From Loxodes magnus (taxonomy: Eukaryota; Ciliophora; Karyorelictea; Loxodida; Loxodidae): a DNA stretch of 64,000 bases. The stretch covers positions 215,633 through 279,632 of the forward strand of contig CAMPDV010000430.1 of the NCBI GenBank assembly GCA_946699065.1. The letters run 5' to 3'. Numbering within the stretch: the first letter of the stretch is position 1; every line of letters begins with the position of its first letter. Made by a program: the position numbers and the translations under genes. A model generated the notes under the pieces. The model worked only from the letters and a program-made list of their open reading frames with translations, was not told the origin of the DNA and did not search any database. Positions 22,448-33,655 of this stretch are shown here, one piece after another.

Positions 22448-24084
22448 TTTTATAATATATATTAAGCTTTTAATAGCTCGTATATAAGCTAGCATTTTGA
22501 AAATTTCCTTAATTTCTGGGTGAAGTGAAAGAAAATTTTAAAGGAAATTTACTCTGGACTTTATTCTATTTCTGATATTAAGCAAAATTAAGATTTTAAT
22601 GAATATTTACTCTTTAAATTAAAATTAAAAAAAACAGAACCAAAATACTGAAAACAGAAGCAACGAAAAATAAATAGTTTAAACAGATAGATAAAAAATG
22701 CTTAAAAATAAAAGACTTAAAATCTAATTTCATAATAAAGCCATAATCATTTATTTGCTAGAATGTTTATCTAGCCAAATGAAATTTTTCAATCTTTTTT
22801 AGCAATCATATAACTTAAAAGCTTAAGATTTGTAGAAATATTATAATATAATTTTCTTTAGAATAAAGTAGGTAAATTAGAAGATTATTTAATAAAAATA
22901 GTTTAAATTTATATTCTTTGAATATCGATAGAAACTAAAAGCATATGTAGGAGCTCGATTTTATAAACATATAAGCATCACAATTAGAGTTATAGTTATC
23001 ATTATATTTACTAATTAAATCTATTAAGTATAATTAAAAAAATAATTTTAGCTAAATTAAATAATTTTCATAAATTTAAGCTTCTATTTTGAGTTAACTA
23101 TATCAATAGACTTAATAGAGTAAAATAAAAAGCAACCAAAGTTTGAATAGAAATGTTAACAGAACCTGGAGTAAATAACTTAGGTTATCTTTATGTCTAA
23201 GTTAAAACATATAATAAATCTTGATAATTTCATTATAGTTATAAAACTATTCTTTATAAATTGAAATTTTTGCTGATTTTTAAAATGAAGAACTAAAAAT
23301 GATTTAAGAATAGAAATTTAAAAATGATAAAGAAAAATCCTAAAAAATCTAAATTAAATATTAAATTATTAGGCAATCAAAGCAAAAGTATATAAGGAGA
23401 TTAAGTGAAAAATAAATTGTAATTATTAAGAAAGTTCTTTTGCTAAGTATAACTTAAGACTTAAACTCAAATTATTTAAAATGATTCTTAATTTACCAAC
23501 TTATGCTCCTAATAGCTTAAATTTATTTAAAACTACAAAATAAAATAAATTATGTATGAAAATGTTTAAAAGCATAAGCCATTAAGAGCGTAAATTATTA
23601 GGTAGAAAGTGTAGGATGTGATAAGTAATAATTGCAATTTTAAGTTTAAATATCATAATTTTCTGGTATTTCAAACTTTAGATTATTAGTAGCTTAGTCA
23701 TCTAAAGCATTTGATATCCTAAATTAAATTAAGAAAATAATAAGCCTATAATTTAAAATCCCTAACTAGAAAATGTAAATATTAGGTTTAGATAAATCAT
23801 ACATACATAATAATCTAATGTAAATTTAATTAAATCTAATACTGATATACCAAAAAAAATAATGGTAGTTTCAAAGTTTAATATCCTCTCTTTACTAATA
23901 AATCCCTTTATCATATCTAATGATTTATAAAAGCAAAATTATTTTATTTATTTGAACTTAATGTTTCTTCTCTATCTCCAAGTTAATTTTTAGACAAAAC
24001 ACTTTAATACCAAGTTTTTATTTTCAGTTTTCAATTTTCAAATTGAAATGATTTAAATTGCTAAACTTATTTAAAATTTATAAA

Positions 24085-27000
24085 ATGACCTAGTAAGCAT
24101 CTTAAGCTTACTAAAATCAGCATTCCTAAATGTTGAAAAATTTCTAAGAAGAAAAACTCCAAAAAATTCCAGCGATAAAAAATGCTTTTATAGTTTTAGA
24201 TTTTATTCTAAATGAGCAATACTTAGTAATACATAGTCTGACATAATGTCGTCAAGCTATATAATTATCTTTTTTCAATTACTTGGGAAATTTCTGAACT
24301 GAGCCTATTCAGCGAAAAATAAACTTTTTATGGAATTTATGAAACGATAAAAAGAACCCACATTATGAAAATTAACAAATAATTGAATGGGAGAATGGAG
24401 ACTTGATTTAGTACTAGTAAATAAATAATTTTAATTTTAATCAATTTAAATTAGATGCTCAAATGAATTAGTAATATGAACAGCTAATTTTGGAGAAATC
24501 TATTGATCATCAAAATTGGTAGAAAAATTAGTATGTAAATATAATTTTACAGCCAAAAATCAAAACTTGAGAAATAAAGGAGTGAGGATAACTATAGGAT
24601 AAAACAAAATAGACTCTGATGTCTATGTTCAATATCTCCTAGATAGATGAAGGCAGTTAAATAATGATAAACATAGTCAAATTTCCTATTTATAAATTAG
24701 AGAGGAAATTTGATAACTACAATTTGGCTTAAAATAACAAAAACTTGATATAAAATGAATTATAAAAGTAGTTTTAAGGCATAAAACAGTCATAAGAATT
24801 ATAAGAAGAATTCCAAATTTTACTAGGAAGAAAATATGATATTATCCAAATTATTCATGCTATTCTTATCAAAGAGCAACTTTTATTAAATAATTTTAAA
24901 TTAGTTAAAATAAGAAATAAAACTGGTAATCCAGTTTCTTAGCAATGAGATAACAAAAAAAGGGAAAGTTTTTGAATAGAATAAGTAGAATAATAATTTA
25001 AGGATAGCCTTTAAAACATACTAAAGGATGTGAACTTTGAAAATATGTTTTACAGTAAATAAACTATAATATATGAAAACATTTTTCAAGGTTTTTGAGC
25101 TACTTCTACTACCAAAAAGGAAGACTAATAAATATTTAAAGAATAAACTATTACAAAATTTATTATAAAGAAACTGGAAAATATAAAGGTTGAAACTTGT
25201 TTTTTGGAAATTCTATTTTAAAAATCAAACACTCTATTAGAAGATGAATTTATATTCAAAGCCAATCTTAACTTAAGTTAAATTAGCAAGTTCTAAAATC
25301 TATAATTATTATAACAAATGTAATAAAAAGAAATCCCAGAAGATTATGCCACTAAGTTAAGCAAAGAAAGATAAAAAGAAACACTAACTTTCTGCTTATA
25401 AAATTTAAATGAGAGTAAAGAATAAAAATTAAAGGCAGAAGAAAGTCTTAAAGGATTTATAGTTTACAATTAGGTAGAATATAAAAGTAGTCAAAAGAGA
25501 TGAAGCCATTATTAAAAAGTATCAATCAAGAAAATAATAGATTTTTGTAAAGAAATATTTGAAGATTAAAATGAAGCATAGAATTTCATAGCTTAATTAG
25601 ACCATTTCAATGTAATTTAGCTTATATATCTAAAAATGTTTTAAGATACGAATAAATTTACTTAGTTTGTTAGTTAAATTAGCATACTAAGTAATTTAAA
25701 CGATGGCCTTGATAAAAATGAAATAAAGAAATGAATAATATCTTAAAAGAAGGGATAACTATACTATGAAATTGAAAAAAGTCTAGAAGAAATATAAAAA
25801 AATACAAAGTATATCATTGTGATTGATGACAAGCAGCTTATATATTGAATGCAATTAGATGAATAGCAATAACTTGTTAATTCACCTTATTTACACAATT
25901 TTATAAGTTAAAATTAGTTATTACAGTTAATTAAAAAATCTAAACTGAAATATAATAATATAGTTATAACTATCTATGATAATAGAATTAATTAAGGATG
26001 ATCACATTTCAATTTTTGGGTGAATCTTCAAATGAAGATATACTTTAATGAAAATGATAAAAGTAAAATAAAAAGTAATTTAGAATTATGGAAATGATAA
26101 TGAAAATTTCCTGAGTATAGATTCATGAAAATTATATATGAAAAGCCTAATTAAGATGAATAGAAGAAAATAGAAAACTTAGAATAAATAAAAGAGCATA
26201 TTAAAATAATATTAGCTTAAAAAGATTAATAGAAAAGAGTAATAAAACTAGTGAAGTATAATAATCCTAATCAAATAGAATAAATTATTTTAAAGTTAAA
26301 TCAAAATGAAAGATATAAAAACTACTGTTGTGAGATATTTAATTACGAAGTTAATAAAGAAGAAAAGTATTATTGGATTGAAATGGAGTACTGTGAAAAT
26401 GGAACTTTAGACGATTTTATTAAAAAAAGAAATAAAAAATACTTTAGTATAGAAGAAATTTATAATATGGCTTAGTTTTTAATAGAAGCATTTGCTTTTC
26501 TTTAGGATTTAGAAATTTATCACTCAGATATAAAACCTAAAAATATTTTCGTAGATTCTTAAGAGAAATTAAAAATAGGAGATTTCGATTTTTCAGATCC
26601 TTAGTAACAACTCTAAGATTTAAAAGAAATAGCATATACGCAAGGTTATTAATCTCCTTAGATAAAATCCTAATAAAAAAGAAATGTTTATAAATCAGAT
26701 GTATACTCATTAGGAATGACTTTACTTGAAATAATCACTTTAAATAAAAATTACTAGCATTAAAGATTAAATGAAACATATATTCCTAATATCTAATTAT
26801 ATACCAAACTATAAGCTATAATTGAACCTTTTTATGATAGAAATTTATAATATCTTATATTTTTAATGCTATAATGAGATGAAGATTTAAGAAAAGACTT
26901 TAAAGAACTAAGAAATTTAAATATAAGGAATCTATAATAAGATTTTCAATCATATCAAATATATTAAAAAGAAGAAAATTAATTGCTTAATCTTTAGTCT

Positions 27001-29181
27001 TTTAACAATATGTACTAATAAGCTTAATAAATTAAATAAAATTAATTTTCATCTTCTGATGAGTGAAGTTCTTAAGAAAATCAAGCAAATCAATTTTTTT
27101 CTTCTCTTATTTTAAGTTAAGGTGATAAATCATTTAATCCTAATGATTCAAGTAGTAATAATCATAAAGATTCAATATAAGATATACTAATAAATTAAAA
27201 AAGCACTAAATAACAGAGTAAAAATAATGAAAGTAAAGAATGAGAAGAAATTCCTTACTTAGAGCTAGAAAGAATTGGTAGCAAATTTAAATAAAACTAT
27301 TATTTAATAGAGATAATGCAATAGTAGTTATATGCTAAAAGAGATCATCAATAAACTTTTTAGCAAATCTAATATTAAAATAAAGTTTATGTAGGCTAAA
27401 TGAATAGAAAACAAACACCAGAAGGATTAGGAAGAATGCTTTGAAATAATTAGTATTATGAAGGTAACTTCAAGTAATTTAAATAAGGACTAGGTATTGA
27501 AATAGATTTGGAAAGAGAAAAAGTATTCTGTGTGTTATATGAAACTGATGCCATAAAACAATAATTTCCTATTATGGATAAAAATAAAGATATGAAATGT
27601 CTTTTACTACAATAAAATATAAAAATTCCTTTCTTAAAAGTAAATAATTTTAATAGCAACTTAATGAATAAATAATAAGAATTGTGAACAGATATAGATT
27701 AAGATAGTAAATACTTCGTTTATTAGCATGAAATTGATTAAAAAATTTATACTGGATAAGTAAATAATAATAAATAACTACATGGAAAAGGCAGATTAAT
27801 AAGTATTAAAGAAGGATATTACTATGAAGGAAACTTCTTTAATGGATTAAAACATGGTAGAGGACTTTTCATTGATTTAATAAGCGAAAAAACGTTTATA
27901 TAGTATTTCGATTAAAATTAACTGAAGATTTAAGAAAATTTTGAAATAGAAAGGAAAAAGGAAAATTAATGCTGCTAAGTGTGTAGATTAAAATAATGCT
28001 ATTTCGAAAATGACTGTGATTGTCATTCTTAAACTATATAGAAAGATAGAAATATTAGTTCAACATTAAATTTTTAAAATAATTTGAATAAAATATTAAT
28101 AGCAAGTAATCAATATTTTAGTAAATTTAAGATTTAATAAAACTAAATTTAAAGAGATAAACTAAATACAGAAACTTAATTCACTCAAATTTACTATCTT
28201 TAAGAGTATATAAATTAAGTTAAATGCAGTACAGATCATTAAAATTATAGACATAACATTTCAGTTAAAGGCAAATTTATTTACTACAAAGATATAGAAA
28301 AAAACTAAATTAGCTGCTATGATATCGAAGAAAAGAAAACAAGCAAATATTACTAATTCTTGGATGAAAAAATAGACATGCTAGCATTTGATATTTATGA
28401 TCCTTTAGATTTAATTATGCTTTTCAGTAAGTAAGGATATTTATACACAATAAAAAATAAAAGGTTTAAATTGAAATAATAGTTTTAAAAATTTGACTCT
28501 GAAGTTTTAAGTCACATTAAATTTACAAAAATCAATGGAGACTTAAAGGTTTATGGTATCTTCGGGAATAATTTTTTACTAAGAGATTTAGAAAAACTAA
28601 GGTTCTAATATCTATTTAATAAAATTATTTTAAATCATGCTGCTATATCTCCTGATTTTTAAATAATTGCTTTAGTTGGAAATTGTTTAGAACCAATTCT
28701 AATAGATATTAAAAGTAATAGATAGATTTCTAATATTAGCAGCAATTATAAAAGTAATTATTTTACTGTGGATTGGAATTTGAATAATTAGTACTAATTT
28801 GCAACCGCTTGTGAAGATGGAACTTGCAAAATATGAGATATAAAGATGACTAACTACCCATTATAAACCTTGTATGCAGATTGTGGAAGTGTGTATAATT
28901 GTAAATTTTCACAATGTGGCTAGTTTCTTACATTCTCAGAAGACTTTTTTTTACATATTTTTGATACTTAAAGCTATAGTAAATATTAAAGAATAGAATA
29001 GTGTGGAAGCATAGTAGGATTTGATTTTTCATAATATAACGAAGAAGATCTTTATATAGGAGTGAAAAATGAGGAATATTAGTTTTTAGTATAATATCGG
29101 AAAAATAAGCTTTCTTAGTACTGGAGATAGACTTATGGAGTTAAAGAATAGTCACAAGAATAAGAATGAGTTCTGAAGTGA
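24085..29181 (+). CDS. kinase-MORN-WD40 fusion protein, unit 1
   Basis: One uninterrupted frame of 1,699 codons from ATG 24,085 to TGA 29,179; the start is conserved in unit 2. Residues 1-~690 match no domain I know. A protein-kinase-like domain spans ~700-920: a VIKLVK strand that may hold the ATP-anchoring Lys, EMEYCENGTLDDF (766), catalytic loop YHSDIKPKNIF (~812), DFD in place of DFG (~834), GYQSPQ, and SDVYSLGMTLLEII. No glycine-rich loop is evident and HRD is HSD, so activity may be weak or altered. MORN motifs lie at ~1,113-1,127 (GLGRMLWNNQYYEGNF, W = TGA) and ~1,232-1,250 (HGKGRLISIKEGYYYEGNF). A Cys/His cluster with zinc-ligand spacing starts at ~1,296. The C-terminus has WD40-like blades, with CKIWDIK near 1,582 where the WD Trp is TGA. 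Likely a cytoskeleton- or membrane-associated signalling scaffold; this is inferred. Confidence 0.85.
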
Positions 29182-30239
29182 TAAAGACTTAAAATATTTT
29201 TAAAACTTTTGGTTTAAATATAATTAAAAGCTTTTCTTATGATTTATTCTATATATAAGTACTTAATATCTTTGCTTATATAATCTTCAGGTTTTTAAGA
29301 TGAAAATTGATAGTTCTGCAAAGCTACCTTATTATGCTATAAGGCTCTTATTAATATTTAATTTCTAAATAGTTGTTTTTTATTCTTTATCAAAAAAGAA
29401 GTTTTTCATTACCTTACTGAACCTTACTGAACCTTATTAATTTTTCTTCTATTAACTGGTCCCTTAAAAATCTTAGCTAAAGCTAATATCTTTTCACTAA
29501 ATTATAGATTTTAGTTAGCTATTGATGAGAGTTAGTATGAAATGTAAACAAAAGAAGTTAAAGTTTATACTTAAGAGAATGATGAAAATTGGACTAAATA
29601 TAACTTAGGAATTGATAAAAAAATAGTGGATTTGATTTTACATAATAATATGAACTTAATTTTTAACTTAATCTTAATAAATAATCATATAAAATAAAAG
29701 ATAGCTTTATACCCTTTTTATCTATGTAATATACTCTCTTTCATACATTCATAAATATAAATATCAAACTATAATAGTTTTTATCTTTAATCAATATAAA
29801 ACATACTTAAAGCTATAAATTTTTAATATTCTCTGAGGTAAAGTAATTTAAGCTAAAGTTGAGAGTTTTAGTTTGTATTGAAAATAGTTAATTTAACTCT
29901 TAATTTAATAGATTAACATGACTATATCTAAAATAGCTAATTGAGATTAGCATCTATATCATATTTATTATAATTATGTTTTAATAATTTAAAATAGATA
30001 GACTTAAGTGCTTATCTTGGATATTTTAAATAGTTTAAATATACTAATTTAGACTTGACAGCATTATTAATTTGTATAACTAAGAATAAAGCTTAGCAAC
30101 ATTTTATTTTAATATCTATACATATAGTTTAATCATCTCTAAGTACAATCTAAAGTATAATTGTATAAAATTACTTTGAAATGTAATTATCTATAAATAC
30201 CTAAGTATCTTTAGTTTTTATTTATCTTTACATATCTCA
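29182..30239. other. spacer with a 10-bp microsatellite
   Basis: AT-rich region between two + strand genes. ACCTTACTGA is present about 2.5 times at 29,411-29,436 and one unit fewer in unit 2, which accounts for the 10-bp change in offset. No gene is recognised, although the downstream gene could begin here. Confidence 0.45.
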
Positions 30240-33110
30240 TTTTTAATTATCTTCAAATATCTTTTGCTACGTAAATTCATCTTTAGGTTTCTTTATTTAT
30301 AACCAACTACCTAGAATTTACTTTCCTAAATTATACTAAGTGTGATCAAAACCTCTTAGAAACTACTTTAATGTAGTTGAGCATCAAATATTTAATTAGT
30401 TTTAATAGCTATGTTAAAAAACCTAATGTTATCTAAATATTCATGAGGATGATTTGAGAATCCTTATTGATTGATGCTACTAATAAATTATATAACTACC
30501 TCATTAACTTAGGATTATATAATAATTTAAAGCTAAATTAAACATTTAATTGAAGAGAAGGGATATTATAACATTGAAGTCTCAGTATAACCAGCATTCT
30601 TTGAAGAAACAATTATAATGTATTTAACGGTATTTTTACTATAGATTGGCTAAATAAGAAAGCTTAGTTATTATATATAAGTTTGGCTAAAATTAGGTAG
30701 ATATTAAGTGACAAAAGTCTAATAACAGTTTTTCATATAAAGTTTAATATCTTGATATCGCATTAAAGTGATATATTTATTTTATTCAATTAGTACTTTA
30801 AATTCGGTTGAGAAATTGTAGTGAAGATTCTGCTCTTCTTCAATCTATTAGGGTAGAAATTAATAAAAATCAAGAGAAACAAAGGTATAAATAACTTTAT
30901 TTCGTGACATTAAAATGCTAACTATTTGTATAAGCCACTGCTAAACTTAGAACATTATATCTTTTAGAACTTAAAAAAGAATTAAAATTTTAGACTTTTA
31001 TTAAACAATTAAATTTCTAAGTGGAATATTGTTATAAAGCAAGTGGGGTTAAAAACCCAAAATTTATCTTTTACAGAAATAAATATTACTATGAAGAAAG
31101 TTATACACTGAAATGAGTATAAATCTATTTTATACTAGAATAATAAATCTTATTTTTATTATTTATAAGACTTTTTAGCCTAAAACTATTATACTATTTA
31201 TACCTCATTTTTAACTATTCAATTTTCATTTTCATACTCATTTTTATTAGATTCTCTTAAAAAACCAAAACAAGCATTTTAGACTAATTTTCATAAAATA
31301 GAGGGAAAAGATCTAGTAGTAATGGCAGAAGGAGAACTAATTAGCACAGCCAATTTTTTAAGTTATATAGAGGTAAAAATATAAAATATATAAGGTAAAA
31401 TATTAAACTTGTATATTGAATTTTTAAGGTAGTTATAGGAGAATCTAAATAGCTATCTAATATTTAAATACTCATCAAAGCGTAGACAGTACTTTTATAC
31501 AATATAAGTACATATCTTTTAAATATCTAGATTTTTATTAGTTTTAAAATAAATTCTTTATACCTTATAAAATATAATTCTTATTCAACCTATTAAAAAT
31601 CTATTTTAAAAATGACAAATATACAAATTAATTTAAATTCTTGTGATCATTCCATAGAAAAGAGAACACTGAAAACTAAATTTTTAATAAAATTGCTCCT
31701 TTTGAAATGAAGGCAGCAAAAGATTTCTCATAGTAAAAAGTTATTTGAAAGCATCTTAAAAATAGATTTTTTATATTAAAGACTTAAACCCTTATCATTT
31801 AAACTACTTAGGAAAAATTAATTGCGAAATCTATAAATAAAGAATTTATTATTCTTCTATTTGACACTTTTAAAAAATCCTAAATATAATTTAATAGAAA
31901 AAAGATTATCAAATTTCTCTAATTCAACTCTGAAAGTATTATAACTTTAAAAATTTATTTTGAATCAATTGCTTAGTTAAGAACTTTATAGTTATCCTAT
32001 CTTATTTTTTCAAGGAAGTAGAAAGATTTACTATAAATACATTAAGGTTGGATAGATAGAAAAATATATGGATATTAAAATTCTAAATCTTGTTTGCCAG
32101 AAAGAAGAATCTAATAACTAAGATTTTAATACTGTTGATATAATATTCAAATATAGCATCATTAATAACCAATTAAATAGTTAGCTATTTAAATAAATTA
32201 TAAAGGTAATTAATATAAACATCTCTAAAAGGTGTTATATACAAATTTTAATTAACTATCATTTTTAAATGCAAATACTCTCTTTAATTTTATAAAAAGT
32301 AAGAAAATATGTAAATTAATAAATTTATCTCTCTTAAATTTTGCATGTTTTAGTGATCAAGGGTTTTATAATAAACAAAAATATAGCAGGTATTGTTAGT
32401 TGGGATATAAAATCAAAATCTTCATTCAAATTTATTTAAATATAAATTTGATATTCTAAAACTTAAAAGCATAAAGATTATAGCTTTAATAAATATTTAT
32501 ATAAATCAATATATTTATAATTATATCTGAAGCCATTGTATATATTTCATCTATCATTTCACAGAGAATCATTTTTTATAATACATAAAAGTTTAAAATC
32601 CTAGCTATAAATACCTTTAAACAAGTTATAATAGTCAGTTCTTTCTTAAGATAAATAGATTAGTGACTTTGGTTATAATTAATTAAGCTTTACCTTCATT
32701 TTCATGAAGAATAAAGAGATTTAAAATTTTATTTTGGCTATTTAGGGATAACTAGTATACTCATTTGAAACTTAAACCATAAAATTTTAGTTAAATATAT
32801 AAATTACCCAAAGTTATTAAACTTAGAAATATAATATTTTCTAGTAGCTTTAAGAAAATTTACATTTTATGTATATTTGAGAGCTAATTTTTTAAACTTC
32901 TAAGGTTTTTTATTCTAAAGCTAAAATTTTATTAATTTAATAAAAGAATATTAAATAAGGTAAATTTTTCCACTTAATATCAATTTCTTATGTGAATATT
33001 ACCATCTCGTTCATGTATCTCCAGTTTTATTAAAGTTTAAATTTCTTTATGATATTAAATCTGAAGATTAAATTATAAAAGTTAAGTTAGGAAAATAAAG
33101 AAGATGGTAT
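30240..33110 (+). CDS. probable unidentified protein with hydrophobic stretches, unit 1
   Basis: Two frames give long protein-like sequence and join across a probable 56-nt intron (31,373-31,428). Exon 1 includes MIWESLLIDATNKLYNYLIN (about 30,450) and ends LVVMAEGELISTANFLSYIE. Exon 2 starts VVIGESKQLSNIQ and continues to KLGKQRRWYF near 33,110, with hydrophobic stretches and Lys/Asn-rich parts. I do not recognise the family. Support for the frame comes from unit 2: at 33,105 TGG is TGA there, which leaves Trp unchanged; AAA becomes AAG near 33,047 (Lys); and a GAG becomes TAG near 31,117 (Glu to Gln). Start and end are uncertain, since open frames carry little weight in this code. It follows the kinase gene on the same strand. 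Confidence 0.45.
31373..31428 (+). other. candidate 56-nt intron
   Basis: GTAAAAATAT...TTTTTAAG. Removing it joins ...TANFLSYIE to VVIGESKQ and changes the frame by exactly the needed amount. Identical in unit 2 at 53,878-53,933. Confidence 0.4.
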
Positions 33111-33432
33111 TTTTAACTATATATAAGAAATAAAAAGATATTAAAAGCATTTTTTATTATACAGTATCTTTAATCTCTTTGTATTTTTAATCTAGTTTTA
33201 ATATACCATTATTACTTTTAGCTTTTTATACACTGCTATACGGAAGTTATTTGTCTCGTAAAAAAAAATCTTCTAAAACTAAGACTACACAAAATATATA
33301 TTCATCCAATATTTTTCTTGTATAAAAGAAATTGCTTTATTACTAACCTGCAAGTAATTTATAAATATTCAAATACTTAAATAAAACCTTAAGCTCTGGT
33401 TAATCTTTATCATATGATATATATTAAAAAAT
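33111..33432. other. spacer before LINE copy 2
   Basis: AT-rich, nearly identical to the flank of LINE copy 3 (55,616-55,940) and unlike the flank of copy 1. No gene seen. Confidence 0.5.
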
Positions 33433-33655
33433 GGTAGCTTCAAGAAGGGATTTTATACCACCTCCTCAGAGTAGGAGAGAAAACCTGAAGCACTTTCTTT
33501 TACCACATCTTAACTTCAATTATTCCAACCTTCTTTATTATGCATGGAAACCAGACTAATAATGCAAGACCTCAGACTACGCAGGATCAAACTAACTGAC
33601 CGAACGAACGCGAAATAATAGAACGAATAATAGAAAAAAAAATAGCAATATACCC

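Larger units (their letters stand above)
20145..24084. other. AT-rich spacer with conserved palindromes
   Basis: About 3.9 kb without a recognised gene. It holds three palindromes: 21,786-21,810, 22,150-22,173 and 22,416-22,447. The sequence is nearly identical to unit 2 as far as about 22,700. It then diverges in patches, strongly so from about 22,995 into the next gene. Unit 2 has a 417-bp insertion in the part corresponding to 20,725. Confidence 0.5.
11380..33432 (+). repeat. tandem 22-kb unit 1
   Basis: This block (LINE, EGF-TM-RING gene, tRNA-Glu, spacer, kinase-MORN-WD40 gene, unidentified gene) is repeated head-to-tail from 33,433 and again from 55,941. Corresponding points lie 22,060 bp apart in the LINE and about 22,505-22,515 bp apart downstream of the insertion near 42,770. 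The left flank of unit 1 is unrelated to the flank of units 2 and 3, so this is the left edge of the array. Confidence 0.93.

Noticed and set aside
27456..27659. Minus-strand 67-codon ORF inside the kinase-MORN-WD40 gene (also 49,971)
   Set aside because: Antisense shadow of the MORN region.
24085..29181. Kinase-MORN-WD40 region as several separate genes
   Set aside because: A single frame of 1,699 codons, with length divisible by three in both copies and no sign of splice sites or frame change, is simpler. RNA data could still overturn this.
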